64,000 nt of DNA, from positions 39,336 to 103,335 of the forward strand of contig JAHEJA010000012.1 in NCBI GenBank assembly GCA_024639125.1, read 5' to 3'. The position numbers and the translations under genes are program-made. Below, piece by piece: positions 1 through 8,217 of the stretch; the first letter of the stretch is position 1; every line of letters starts with the position of its first letter. Source of the DNA: Paracoccaceae bacterium. GTDB taxonomy: Bacteria; Pseudomonadota; Alphaproteobacteria; Rhodobacterales; Rhodobacteraceae. Under the pieces are notes generated by a model. The model worked only from the letters and a program-made list of their open reading frames with translations. It searched no databases and was not told the origin of the DNA.

Positions 1-1
1 A

Positions 2-337
2 CGCGCCCTCACCGAAGATGATTTTGTGCGAATCCTAACCGAAACCGACAACGCCTTGACGCTTCAATACAAAGCCTTGCTTGGCACCGAAGGGGTGGAT
101 GTGACATTTACCCAAGACGGCATCAAAGCCTTGGCGCGGACTGCCGCAGATGTGAACCAATCTGTTGAAAACATCGGGGCGCGTCGTCTGTACACAATCA
201 TTGAACGTGTCTTCGAAGAATTATCATTCCATGCACCGGATCGTTCCGGCGAAGCCATCATTGTCGATGCTGACTTTGTCGAGAAAAATATCGGCAGCTT
301 GGCACAAAGCGCAGATCTAAGCCGTTACGTGCTCTAG
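2..337 (+). CDS. hslU: HslU C-terminal fragment, ATPase of HslUV protease (partial)
   Basis: The reading frame is open from the left edge and ends with the C-terminal residues LSRYVL. HslU proteins end in a short hydrophobic tail of this kind, which in the family inserts into HslV to activate proteolysis. About 111 residues are visible, covering the end of the AAA+ C-domain with its sensor-2-like stretch NIGARRLYT. HslU unfolds cytoplasmic substrates with ATP and passes them to the HslV peptidase. The 5' part, including the Walker motifs, and presumably hslV lie outside the window. A strong hairpin follows the stop codon. Confidence 0.93.
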   Translation, partial: RALTEDDFVRILTETDNALTLQYKALLGTEGVDVTFTQDGIKALARTAADVNQSVENIGARRLYTIIERVFEELSFHAPDRSGEAIIVDADFVEKNIGSLAQSADLSRYVL

Positions 338-342
338 GTCTA

Positions 343-367
343 TTTGGGCGCTATAAATGCGCCCAAA
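343..367 (+). terminator. Hairpin terminator after hslU
   Basis: A perfect 9-bp inverted repeat (TTTGGGCGC / GCGCCCAAA) with a 7-nt loop starts 5 bp after the hslU stop and is followed by a pyrimidine-rich stretch. This fits an intrinsic terminator. Confidence 0.7.
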
Positions 368-437
368 CTTCTTTCTATCTTTTGACAATGTCTTGATTTA
401 CACAGTCCCCAAAGTCCTAGCGTGACAGGGTGAACCG

Positions 438-1649
438 ATGGGTACATTGGAATTTTTGCGGAAAAACGCCCGTTGGCTCAGCGCGGGAACGCTGCTTACG
501 TTTTTATCCAGCTTTGGTCAGACTTTTTTCATCGCCATTTTCGCGGGTGAAATATCACAAACCTTTGACCTAACTCCGGGGCAATGGGGTGGTATTTACA
601 CGTTAGGCACAACCGCCTCGGCTATTGTTATGATCTGGGCTGGGGGGCTAAGCGATGTCTTTCGGGCGCGAAACCTGGGGGCAATTATACTTGCGTCCCT
701 TGCTTTGTCCTGTTTGGCAATGGCCTTTAACCCGTCGGTTTATTTGCTACCGCTCGTCATTTTCGCGCTCCGCTTTACGGGCCAAGGAATGGCGGTTCAT
801 TTGGCCTTTGTTGCGATGGCGCGGTGGTATGTTGCCACACGGGGCCGCGCGCTGGCGGTAGCGGCGCTTGGGTTTTCCATTGGCGAAGCGATCCTGCCAT
901 TGGTCTTTGTTTTCTTGATGACTGTCTTTGCATGGCAAAGCCTTTGGATCGCTGTCGCGCTTGTTATGGTTGCCGCCATTCCGGTGTTTCGATGGCTTCT
1001 CAAGACAGAGCGCACACCAAAATCAATGGCAGAAGAAAACCAATCCACGGGGATGCAAGGCCGCCATTGGACACGCGCGCAAGCGCTTCGGCACCCTTTG
1101 TTTTGGTTCATGATCCCAACACTTTTGGGGCCACCAACCTTTAACACTGCTTTCTTTTTTCATCAGGTGCATTATTCGGACATCAATGGGTTCAGCCATA
1201 TGTATTTGGTCGCCCTATTTCCTATTTACACAACAGTTGTCATTCTTTCGATGATGCTTTCTGGGTGGGCCTTGGATCGGTTTGGCACCGCAAGGATGTT
1301 GCCCTTGTTCCTTTTGCCAATGGCGGTTGGATTTAGCATTTTTGGACTGGCTCATAGTTTGACATTTGTGATGATCGGCTTGATCTTTACCGGTCTGACA
1401 AACGGGGCAAATTCGACCCTAATCAACGCGTTTTGGGCGGAATTCTATGGGACCAAACACATCGGATCAATCAAAGCATTGGCGACGTCTGTCATGGTTT
1501 TTGGGTCTGCTATTGGTCCGGGTTTAACCGGGCTTTTCATTGATTTCGGGTTCGAACTTTGGGGTCAGTTTTTGTTGGCTGGCGGGTATTTCGTTTTTGC
1601 AAGTGTCCTGACATGGTTGGGACTTCGCACGCTACAATCACCCGCTTAG
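438..1649 (+). CDS. Major facilitator superfamily transporter
   Basis: This 403-residue protein has about twelve hydrophobic segments in two halves joined by a hydrophilic loop near residues 195-215, the MFS layout. The stretch ATRGRALAVAALGFS around residues 133-147 resembles the conserved loop motif of MFS permeases. It would be an inner-membrane secondary transporter, but the substrate cannot be read from the sequence. The start is supported by an AGGG element about 8 bp upstream. Its 3' end overlaps the convergent thiQ by 12 bp. Family is clear, function is not. Confidence 0.85.
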   Translation: MGTLEFLRKNARWLSAGTLLTFLSSFGQTFFIAIFAGEISQTFDLTPGQWGGIYTLGTTASAIVMIWAGGLSDVFRARNLGAIILASLALSCLAMAFNPSVYLLPLVIFALRFTGQGMAVHLAFVAMARWYVATRGRALAVAALGFSIGEAILPLVFVFLMTVFAWQSLWIAVALVMVAAIPVFRWLLKTERTPKSMAEENQSTGMQGRHWTRAQALRHPLFWFMIPTLLGPPTFNTAFFFHQVHYSDINGFSHMYLVALFPIYTTVVILSMMLSGWALDRFGTARMLPLFLLPMAVGFSIFGLAHSLTFVMIGLIFTGLTNGANSTLINAFWAEFYGTKHIGSIKALATSVMVFGSAIGPGLTGLFIDFGFELWGQFLLAGGYFVFASVLTWLGLRTLQSPA

Positions 1650-2330
1650 GTAACCTGCCAACGGACCGCCTGTCGCCAAGGCCGTTTCCGTTGGCATCGG
1701 CGGCGTTGCGGTGCCCCGATCAACGACGCTGATCTTGTGCGCAATCCGTTTGGCATCGTTTGGATCATGGGTGACCATGATCACGGTTGCACCCCGTTCA
1801 GCAGTCAGATCCGCCAATAGATCCAACATGTCCTGTTTCATAGCCGGACCAAGGGCGGAAAACGGTTCGTCCAACAAAACGATGGGCTTGTCCTGTAATA
1901 AAACCCGCGCCAATGCAGCGCGGCTTTGTTGACCACCGGAAACATCCGATGGGCGTCGCTCGCCCATGCCGGCAAGCCCGACACGGGACAATGCCTGTTC
2001 GACCAGCTCTGCCTGTGGGGCAGGTAATCGGGTCTTTGATGACACCGCCAGCGCCACATTGCGAAAGAGGCTAAGGTGCGGAAACAAATTGTTATCTTGA
2101 AACAAAACCGCCATAGGGCGTTTGGACGGTGGGTATTGCGAAATATCCACTCCCTCCCAAAACAAGCTGCGCTGACGCAGCGCAATAAAGCCCCCAATCG
2201 CGGCCAAGACCGTTGATTTCCCCGCACCCGAAGGCCCCATAATCGCCGTCACCCCGGGATCAAAAGCAAGATCGGGAAGCTGAATGTGAAACGTCCCTTG
2301 GGTGACTACGGTCTTTTTCAGTTCAAGCAT
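1638..2330 (-). CDS. thiQ: Thiamine ABC transporter ATP-binding protein ThiQ
   Basis: This 230-residue ABC ATPase has Walker A GPSGAGKST near residues 32-40, a signature DVSGGQQSR and Walker B IVLLDEPFSA. It is the last gene of a minus-strand thiBPQ operon behind a TPP riboswitch, which sets its role: powering thiamine/TPP import. The open frame extends 13 codons further, but the start at 2330 (MLELKKTV) fits the family N-terminus and overlaps the thiP stop by 8 bp, as expected for translational coupling. ThiQ proteins are typically this short. Confidence 0.9.
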   Translation of the reverse strand: MLELKKTVVTQGTFHIQLPDLAFDPGVTAIMGPSGAGKSTVLAAIGGFIALRQRSLFWEGVDISQYPPSKRPMAVLFQDNNLFPHLSLFRNVALAVSSKTRLPAPQAELVEQALSRVGLAGMGERRPSDVSGGQQSRAALARVLLQDKPIVLLDEPFSALGPAMKQDMLDLLADLTAERGATVIMVTHDPNDAKRIAHKISVVDRGTATPPMPTETALATGGPLAGYLSG

Positions 2331-3831
2331 AACGCCGCCCCAATCGCTCAAAGAGCCAAAATAAGCCAAGGCTGATCCCCACCAAAAGCACCGCCGCCGC
2401 CGCCGCTTGGGACATTCGATACGCCCCCATTAGCTGATACAGTTTGAGCGGCAACGTGGCATGCTCAGCCGTTCCAAACAGGGCAATCACCCCTAAATCG
2501 CCCATAGCAAGTGCCGCAACCAAGCCCGCAGCAAATCCCAATGTGCGCGCCATGCGTGGCACCAACACCCAGCGCACCCAAGCCCAAGGCGACAAACCCA
2601 AAGACTGTGCCAAACGTCCATAATGCGCGCGTGTATCCTCGGCTGCAGGACGCAGAATGCGCAACACAAAAGGCAAAGCCATAAGAGCATTCACACATAG
2701 CGTAACAACCAGCGCATATTCAAACGGGTTGCCAATCTTGCGCAGCATTAGAAACACCCCCGTTCCCAACACCAAAGGCGATATGGCGATCCCCAAGCTA
2801 CCGATCACTTCGCCCCATTTATGCATCAAACACAACGCAATCCCAAGGCAAAGAACCGTAGACGCCAAAGCCATCAAAATAGATCGACCAGCCGCGATCC
2901 AGACATCGCCGCCCAATGACGAAATACCCCATAGGCCATAGGCCATCACCATCCCAAGCGGCACCAACAAAAACGCGGCAGCCCACATGATATGAAAGAC
3001 ATCCAAAATAATCCGCCAAACCGGATCCCCAATGCGCAACACAGGACGATCCAGTCCTTGGCCCAAATCGGTGCGCACCCCAATCAAGGTCAGTGCAACC
3101 GCTGCTGATCCGGCAAGACCCAATTGGATCATTCCCAAACTTGCCGCCTTGCCCAAGTCAAAATCAAATCGAAACGCTTGGTAAATTGCCAATTCCAAAG
3201 TCGTCGCCTTGGGGCCACCGCCTAATGTTAAAGCCACCGCGAAACTTGACAGGCAAATAACAAAAATCACCGCAAAAGCGGCGGGAATAACACGCAGCAA
3301 CATGGGCGCTTCGATGATGCGAAAAAGCGCAAGCCCCGACAACCCCAAACTTTGGGCTAGGCGCAAGCGCTCTGTCGGAATTGCGCCCCAAGCCGCCAAA
3401 ACCATACGTGTTGCCAACGGTAAATTGAAAAAGACATGGGCCAATAAAATACCCTGAAGCCCATATATAGAGACTGTTTTTACTCCGAAATATCCCAGAA
3501 CCCCATTCACCAGCCCGTTCTGACCAAAGACAGAGATCAACCCAAGCACAGCAACAATCACGGGCAAAATAAAAGGTGCGCCCATCAACATGACAACAAC
3601 GTCACGCCCCCAAAAGTGCCGATAAAATAACGCACGTGCAACGGGGATTGCCAAACCAACCGAGATAACCGCCGATAGGCTGGCTTGATACACTGTAAAT
3701 CGGATCGACGCCCAATCGTCGGCCGTTGGACGCACCAATCCATCAGAGGCGGACCAAACCGCCCCCAATGGCAATAGGATCGCAGCCAGCACGGCTGCGC
3801 CCATGATTATTGCGACAACGCGCGACGCCAC
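2323..3831 (-). CDS. thiP: Thiamine ABC transporter permease ThiP
   Basis: This 502-residue integral membrane protein is a duplicated permease with about twelve hydrophobic segments and two EAA-type loops (for example YGRLAQSLGLSPWAW in the second half). That fused double-permease form is typical of ThiP, the channel of the thiamine importer. It lies between thiB and thiQ. A GTG start at 3831, with a GAGG about 10 bp upstream, overlaps the end of thiB by 25 bp. An ATG at 3804 is a possible alternative that would begin just after the thiB stop. Confidence 0.9.
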   Translation of the reverse strand: MASRVVAIIMGAAVLAAILLPLGAVWSASDGLVRPTADDWASIRFTVYQASLSAVISVGLAIPVARALFYRHFWGRDVVVMLMGAPFILPVIVAVLGLISVFGQNGLVNGVLGYFGVKTVSIYGLQGILLAHVFFNLPLATRMVLAAWGAIPTERLRLAQSLGLSGLALFRIIEAPMLLRVIPAAFAVIFVICLSSFAVALTLGGGPKATTLELAIYQAFRFDFDLGKAASLGMIQLGLAGSAAVALTLIGVRTDLGQGLDRPVLRIGDPVWRIILDVFHIMWAAAFLLVPLGMVMAYGLWGISSLGGDVWIAAGRSILMALASTVLCLGIALCLMHKWGEVIGSLGIAISPLVLGTGVFLMLRKIGNPFEYALVVTLCVNALMALPFVLRILRPAAEDTRAHYGRLAQSLGLSPWAWVRWVLVPRMARTLGFAAGLVAALAMGDLGVIALFGTAEHATLPLKLYQLMGAYRMSQAAAAAVLLVGISLGLFWLFERLGRRYA

Positions 3832-4787
3832 TCTGCAATCGCCTCATCCCGAAGCTGGGCCGCCGTTACATCGTCATAAAAAATCGCCTTGTCCGGCATT
3901 GGAAGATCAGCAAAAACCGCAGGCCACGCGCTTGCCGGTTGCGCCGCTGGATAAGACCAGTTTGTTTCTGGGATCAACGATTGAAACGCATCTGACATCA
4001 CAAATGACATGAATTGATCCGCCAACTCTGGCTGATCTGTCCCTGCCACTTTGGCGACCAATTCAAAGAACGCATAATGCCCTTCGTCAAAAATCGCCGC
4101 CTTTTTGGTCAAATCACTTTCGGCTGCGATGTGATAAGCGGGCGAAGTATTGAAGGACAACACAACATCCGCTTCACCAGACGTGAACAGCCCATAGGCT
4201 TCGGACCAACCTTTGGTGACGGTCAAAATCTTGGGGGCCAACCGCGCCCAATAGGCTTCGGCTTGATCGCCATAAACCGCCTTGACCCACAAAACCAACG
4301 CCAAGCCAGAAATCGAACTGCGCGGGTCTTGGATCACAATCTTTGATCCCTCTGGCAAATTGACCAGATCTTCGAACCCACTGGGGGCAGTCGCCAAACG
4401 CGTTTCGTCATAAACAAACGACACATAAGCCCAATCAAAGGGCAAAAACACATCGTCCGCCCAGGCAATTGGCAAATCCAAATCGGCATTATTCTGACCA
4501 TGCGCCGCAAACAATCCCGTTTCACGCGCCTTTTTGGTGACATCCGTGTTTAACCCGATCACGATATCCGCATTGGTGCTGCTGCCCTCTAACATAAGAC
4601 GTGGCAACACATCCCCTGCGGAAAATTCAAGATCACAGGCACAGGTCGCTTCGAACGCCTGTTCAATCGCAGGACCAGGCCCCCATTCCGACGTAAAATA
4701 ATCAGGGGCATAGATAGATAACACAGGGGTTTCAGCCACAACTGAAGTTGCTGCTAATAAGCCCGCTGCAAGTGTAAGATGTTTCAT
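3807..4787 (-). CDS. thiB: Thiamine ABC transporter periplasmic binding protein ThiB
   Basis: This 326-residue binding protein begins with a signal peptide (MKHLTLAAGLLAATSVVAET, cleavage near residue 19). It carries iron/thiamine-binding-protein family features such as SIYAPDYFTSEWGPG near the N-terminus and the stretch LSFNTSPAYH in the second lobe. It would bind thiamine, TMP or TPP in the periplasm and deliver it to ThiPQ. It is the first gene of the operon. Its AGGAG ribosome site lies inside the switching hairpin of the upstream TPP riboswitch. Confidence 0.92.
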   Translation of the reverse strand: MKHLTLAAGLLAATSVVAETPVLSIYAPDYFTSEWGPGPAIEQAFEATCACDLEFSAGDVLPRLMLEGSSTNADIVIGLNTDVTKKARETGLFAAHGQNNADLDLPIAWADDVFLPFDWAYVSFVYDETRLATAPSGFEDLVNLPEGSKIVIQDPRSSISGLALVLWVKAVYGDQAEAYWARLAPKILTVTKGWSEAYGLFTSGEADVVLSFNTSPAYHIAAESDLTKKAAIFDEGHYAFFELVAKVAGTDQPELADQFMSFVMSDAFQSLIPETNWSYPAAQPASAWPAVFADLPMPDKAIFYDDVTAAQLRDEAIAEWRRALSQ

Positions 4788-4790
4788 TCA

Positions 4791-4920
4791 ACTCTCCTTT
4801 TGCAAGCGGAGAGTAAGTATCAGGAATTGTTCCAGACCTTCCCTCCGCCGGTTCTAACCGGTTCAGGTTCAACGGGTCCGCAACTGCGTCTCAGCCATTT
4901 TTGGTGGCACCCCGAGGTAG
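4791..4920 (-). promoter_or_regulatory. TPP (THI-box) riboswitch controlling thiBPQ
   Basis: On the minus strand the conserved THI-box blocks occur in order between about 4917 and 4835: GGGGTGCC, GGCTGAGA, ACCCGTTGAACCTGA and CGGAGGGAAGGT. Downstream, ACTCTCC (4808-4814 read on the minus strand) can pair with GGAGAGT (4791-4797). The latter contains the thiB ribosome site. The visible design is therefore ligand-controlled sequestration of the thiB Shine-Dalgarno. TPP binding would shut off thiamine import. Confidence 0.93.
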
Positions 4921-4933
4921 GGCTGAATTTAGA

Positions 4934-5212
4934 GGAATTTTGGAAATGATCAATAGCTTGCATAATTTAATAATGAGACCAAGGCACACCTCGAAAACTG
5001 GACTTAAGTTTACAAAATATGACTTTATATGTACCAATCACTTGTGTTCAAATTCACAATCACTTAACTTCAATTTGGCATCAAGTGTTGGGATTAACTA
5101 AGTGTTGTGTACCTGCGACACCTGCGACAAGGTTATTTTCAAGCACCTACGCGATCTACATTATGCTAATAATATGTCTGACTTTAAACAAACTATGGAA
5201 AAGCGAAATTCC
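4934..5212 (+). ncRNA. Candidate retron msr-msd RNA upstream of the RT-protease gene
   Basis: This gene-free, AT-rich leader has the organisation expected of a retron RNA, although no sequence family is recognisable. GGAATTTT (4934-4941) can pair with GAAATTCC (5205-5212), a possible a1/a2 closing stem ending 18 bp before the RT start. An AGC that could hold the branching guanosine is at 4955-4957. A small hairpin AAACT/AGTTT (4995-5011) could belong to msr. A long two-layer hairpin spans 5031-5112: GTACCAATCACTT (5031-5043) pairs with AAGTGTTGTGTAC (5100-5112) with two bulges, and inside it CAATCACTT (5057-5065) pairs with AAGTGTTG (5083-5090). That hairpin is the best msd candidate. All boundaries are inferred. 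Confidence 0.38.
5111..5128 (+). repeat. Tandem 9-bp direct repeat in the retron leader
   Basis: ACCTGCGAC is present twice head to tail, immediately 3' of the long hairpin and inside the leader of the RT-protease gene. It may be part of the retron RNA or a protein-binding element. No known site is recognised. Confidence 0.6.
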
Positions 5213-5230
5213 AACATTTGATGCTAAAAA

Positions 5231-6934
5231 ATGACCTTAAAATCGTTTAAAACAATAAAAGAACTCTCGACAGCACTTAACCGAAAGCATCGCGATGAAT
5301 TTTTGTTTATTGCCTATGGGACTAATCCTAGCAACCGATACAAGTTGTTTAAAATTCCTAAGAAAAGTAGCGGACTTCTTAGCATATGCGCACCTAACAA
5401 AGCCCTATTGAACTTACAGCGTGAGATCCTAGCGTTATTGCAAAACGACTACTATCCTAAAGCCGTTGTACATGGATTTGTTAACGGCAAGGATCGTAGC
5501 ATAAAAAGCAACGCTGAAAGTCATATCTGCAAAAAATGGGTCTTGAATATCGATCTAAAGGATTACTTCGAAACGATTCATTTTGGGCGAATTAAGGGTC
5601 GACTTATCAGCTCGCCTTACAACTACCCTCCTGATATTGCGCAGTTCATCGCTCATATCTCTTGTTTCGAAAAAATCACAGACACGGAAGGAAAAAAACA
5701 CAAAACAAGCGTGTTGATGCAAGGAAGTGCACTATCTCCCATCCTCGCAAATATAGTTTCAGACAAATTAGATGCCGAACTCTTTCGCTTTTGTAATCAA
5801 CTCGGCTGCACATACACTAGGTATGCAGACGACATAACAATATCGTCTGATCGTTCAAAATTTCCCGCAAAAATCGGGACGTCCAAAAATAATGAAGATC
5901 TAAAGAGTTTCAATTTATCAGAAACTTTCCAAGAAATATTCGAAAATAATGGCTTTAATATTAATCACACGAAAACTCGTTTGCGCGGTAGGTCATTCCA
6001 ACAAGAAGTCACTGGCTTGGTTGTAAACGAAAAGCTAAACGTAAAACGAAAATTTGTGCGGAACGTCAGAGCAATGCTGCATGATTGGGAGGCAAATGGA
6101 TTAGATGCTGCGACATCTCGCCATTTTGACGAAAAACGACCAACTCGGGGTCGATTACCCCAACAGGAAGTCCGAAAATTCGAATGGGTCGTGCATGGCA
6201 AGATTGAACACATTCGAAACATTAAAGGGCCAACTGATCAAGTATTCAGAAGACTAGCGGCAAAATATAACGACGTATGCTCAAATGGCTCAAAGTTCAA
6301 AATTCCACTAGTAGAAGATCGCGAAGTTCTGGAAGCTACGGTTTGGTATTTAGAAAATGATGATGATGCAGGTTCTGTTGGAACTTGCTTCGCAATTGAA
6401 AATAATCTCTTTGTGACTTGCGCCCACTGCATCGGTGACAATTTGCGTATTTTTTCACCTCTAAACCGGAATTTTGCACTGAAAGCCGAATTGGTCAAAA
6501 AAGATGATCACAACGATTTGGCTCTAATAAAAATAACAGATCCGTTTCCAGCATACGCTCCTACATGCTGTTTAAAAATAGCCGATAAAAACGACACTGC
6601 CAAATTCGTTGTCGACTCTTACGTCCTAGTAGCCGGATATCCGCAAAATTCGGACTCGAATTCATTAACAATTAGGGAAAGCAAGTTCACCGGGCATTCA
6701 CGTAAAAGTTTTGATAGAAAACCTGTCAATAACGATAATGTAATAGAACTTGTCTCTGGTACTTGGGCTGGTATGAGCGGCGGTCCTATTTTGTTTGGGG
6801 GAAAAGTCGTGGGAATCATTGTAAGGGGACCTAACGATGACGATCCGACCATCCCTTGTTTAGCAACAAAGTCCGAACTGCTAGAAGAATTACTCATTCG
6901 CCACCCCCCAAATACCGACGCAATACCGACGTAA
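5231..6934 (+). CDS. Retron-type reverse transcriptase fused to a trypsin-like serine protease
   Basis: This 567-residue protein has two enzymes. The RT part (about 1-345) has motif A NIDLKDYF (D108), the catalytic YADD (198-201), QGSALSPILAN (164-174), and two retron-specific features, NAxxH (NAESH, 94-98) and VTG (260-262). The C-terminal part (about 360-560) is a chymotrypsin-fold protease with His399 in TCAHC, Asp429 in HNDLAL and Ser516 in GMSGGP, so the triad is complete. Retron RTs make msDNA from a structured RNA encoded just upstream, and retron effectors act in phage defence. Here the likely effector is fused. An in-frame stop just upstream (5225) fixes 5231 as the earliest ATG; there is no obvious Shine-Dalgarno. 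The gene is clearly AT-richer than thiB and aroC on either side, which suggests transfer. Domain calls are firm; the defence role is inference. Confidence 0.93.
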   Translation: MTLKSFKTIKELSTALNRKHRDEFLFIAYGTNPSNRYKLFKIPKKSSGLLSICAPNKALLNLQREILALLQNDYYPKAVVHGFVNGKDRSIKSNAESHICKKWVLNIDLKDYFETIHFGRIKGRLISSPYNYPPDIAQFIAHISCFEKITDTEGKKHKTSVLMQGSALSPILANIVSDKLDAELFRFCNQLGCTYTRYADDITISSDRSKFPAKIGTSKNNEDLKSFNLSETFQEIFENNGFNINHTKTRLRGRSFQQEVTGLVVNEKLNVKRKFVRNVRAMLHDWEANGLDAATSRHFDEKRPTRGRLPQQEVRKFEWVVHGKIEHIRNIKGPTDQVFRRLAAKYNDVCSNGSKFKIPLVEDREVLEATVWYLENDDDAGSVGTCFAIENNLFVTCAHCIGDNLRIFSPLNRNFALKAELVKKDDHNDLALIKITDPFPAYAPTCCLKIADKNDTAKFVVDSYVLVAGYPQNSDSNSLTIRESKFTGHSRKSFDRKPVNNDNVIELVSGTWAGMSGGPILFGGKVVGIIVRGPNDDDPTIPCLATKSELLEELLIRHPPNTDAIPT

Positions 6935-7015
6935 TACAGATGTGAATTTTCAGGGGTCTTGCCCCTCGGCGAACAAGGCTTTATCCAAGGGCAACCATGG
7001 ATCGGAGCAACACAA

Positions 7016-8119
7016 ATGAGCCTCAATACATTCGGACATCTTTTCCGCGTCACCACTTGGGGCGAAAGCCACGGTCCCGCCCTTGGCGCAACGGTCGACG
7101 GGTGCCCGCCTGGTGTCGATATCACCCCCGAGATGCTGCAACACTGGCTAGACAAGCGCAAACCGGGGCAGAACAAATTCACAACCCAGCGCCGTGAACC
7201 CGACGAAGTTGAAATTCTGTCAGGGGTGTTCGAAGGCCAATCCACAGGCACTCCGATTCAGCTAATGATCCGCAATACCGATCAACGATCCAAAGATTAC
7301 GGCAATATTTCCGAAACATTCCGGCCCGGCCACGCAGACATAACCTATTGGCAGAAATACGGAATTCGTGATTATCGCGGCGGCGGTCGCTCATCTGCCC
7401 GCGAAACAGCAGCCCGCGTCGCCGCAGGCGGTGTGGCACGCGCAGCAATCAAATCTCTTGTGCCGAACCTTGATATCAAAGGCTACATGACCCAAATCGG
7501 TCCCCACGGCATCGACCGTGCAAATTTCGACTGGGATCAAATTGATCAAAACGCCTTCTGGACACCAGATGCAACAGCCGCGACAAACTGGGCGACTTAT
7601 TTGGACGACATCCGCAAGACCCATAATTCCGTCGGCGCAATCATCGAAGTCGTCGCCCGCAACGTCCCCGCTGGCCTCGGCGCCCCCATCTACGGCAAAC
7701 TCGACACCGATCTCGCCGCCGCAATGATGTCCATAAACGCCGTCAAAGGCGTAGAAATAGGCGAAGGCATGGCCGCCGCCGCCCTCACCGGCGCAGAAAA
7801 CGCTGACGAAATTTTCATGGGCAACGACGGCTCACCAGTCTACTCATCGAATCATGCAGGTGGTATATTGGGCGGTATCTCAACAGGCCAAGACGTCGTC
7901 GTTCGCTTTGCTGTTAAACCTACGTCCTCAATCCTAACACCCCGTCAATCAATCACAAAATCAGGCGAACCAATAGAAGTCGTCACCAAAGGCCGCCACG
8001 ACCCCTGCGTCGGCATCCGCGCTGTGCCAGTGGGCGAAGCTATGATGGCCTGCGTTATCCTTGATCACATTCTTCTTCACCGTGGACAAGTCGGTGAAAA
8101 CCGCGGCAAAATCGGCTAA
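7016..8119 (+). CDS. aroC: Chorismate synthase
   Basis: This 367-residue protein converts 5-enolpyruvylshikimate-3-phosphate to chorismate using reduced FMN, the last step of the shikimate pathway. Family stretches visible are [11 protein letters not shown] near residues 9-19, [15 protein letters not shown] [15 protein letters not shown] in the centre, and the C-terminal [14 protein letters not shown]. The frame is open 19 codons further upstream, but the start at 7016 ([10 protein letters not shown]) matches the family N-terminus. The 81 bp between the retron gene and aroC hold no recognised element. Confidence 0.96.
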   Translation: MSLNTFGHLFRVTTWGESHGPALGATVDGCPPGVDITPEMLQHWLDKRKPGQNKFTTQRREPDEVEILSGVFEGQSTGTPIQLMIRNTDQRSKDYGNISETFRPGHADITYWQKYGIRDYRGGGRSSARETAARVAAGGVARAAIKSLVPNLDIKGYMTQIGPHGIDRANFDWDQIDQNAFWTPDATAATNWATYLDDIRKTHNSVGAIIEVVARNVPAGLGAPIYGKLDTDLAAAMMSINAVKGVEIGEGMAAAALTGAENADEIFMGNDGSPVYSSNHAGGILGGISTGQDVVVRFAVKPTSSILTPRQSITKSGEPIEVVTKGRHDPCVGIRAVPVGEAMMACVILDHILLHRGQVGENRGKIG

Positions 8120-8149
8120 ACATACCACTTCAGCTTTGTCAAAAAACTC

Positions 8150-8186
8150 TGGGGGAGCCGCGCAAGCGGCGGGGGCAACGCCCCCA
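8150..8186. terminator. Paired GC-rich hairpins between convergent genes
   Basis: Two adjacent inverted repeats, GCCGCGCAAGCGGC and GGGGGCAACGCCCCC, lie between the convergent aroC and EamA genes. They can act as a bidirectional transcription stop, although no long U-tract follows. Confidence 0.5.
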
Positions 8187-8217
8187 TTGGTCGGATCGCA
8201 AAAGCGATACGAAACGC

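Noticed and set aside
4901..5234. Two small plus-strand open frames (66 and 71 codons) in the retron leader
   Set aside because: No ribosome site or similarity; they overlap the structured region and the riboswitch and look like chance frames in AT-rich DNA.
6911..6933. Repeated AATACCGACG at the end of the RT-protease gene as an attachment site or CRISPR-like repeat
   Set aside because: Only two short copies inside and at the end of the coding sequence; probably a small tandem duplication.
4924..6950. TGAATTT near both ends of the retron island as a target-site duplication
   Set aside because: Only 7 bp of common AT-rich sequence, not precisely at module edges; chance is the simpler explanation.
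8150..8186. REP-like mobile palindromic element
   Set aside because: Similar simple hairpins occur at other gene ends here (30905), and they fit terminators; no repeat family can be shown from one window.
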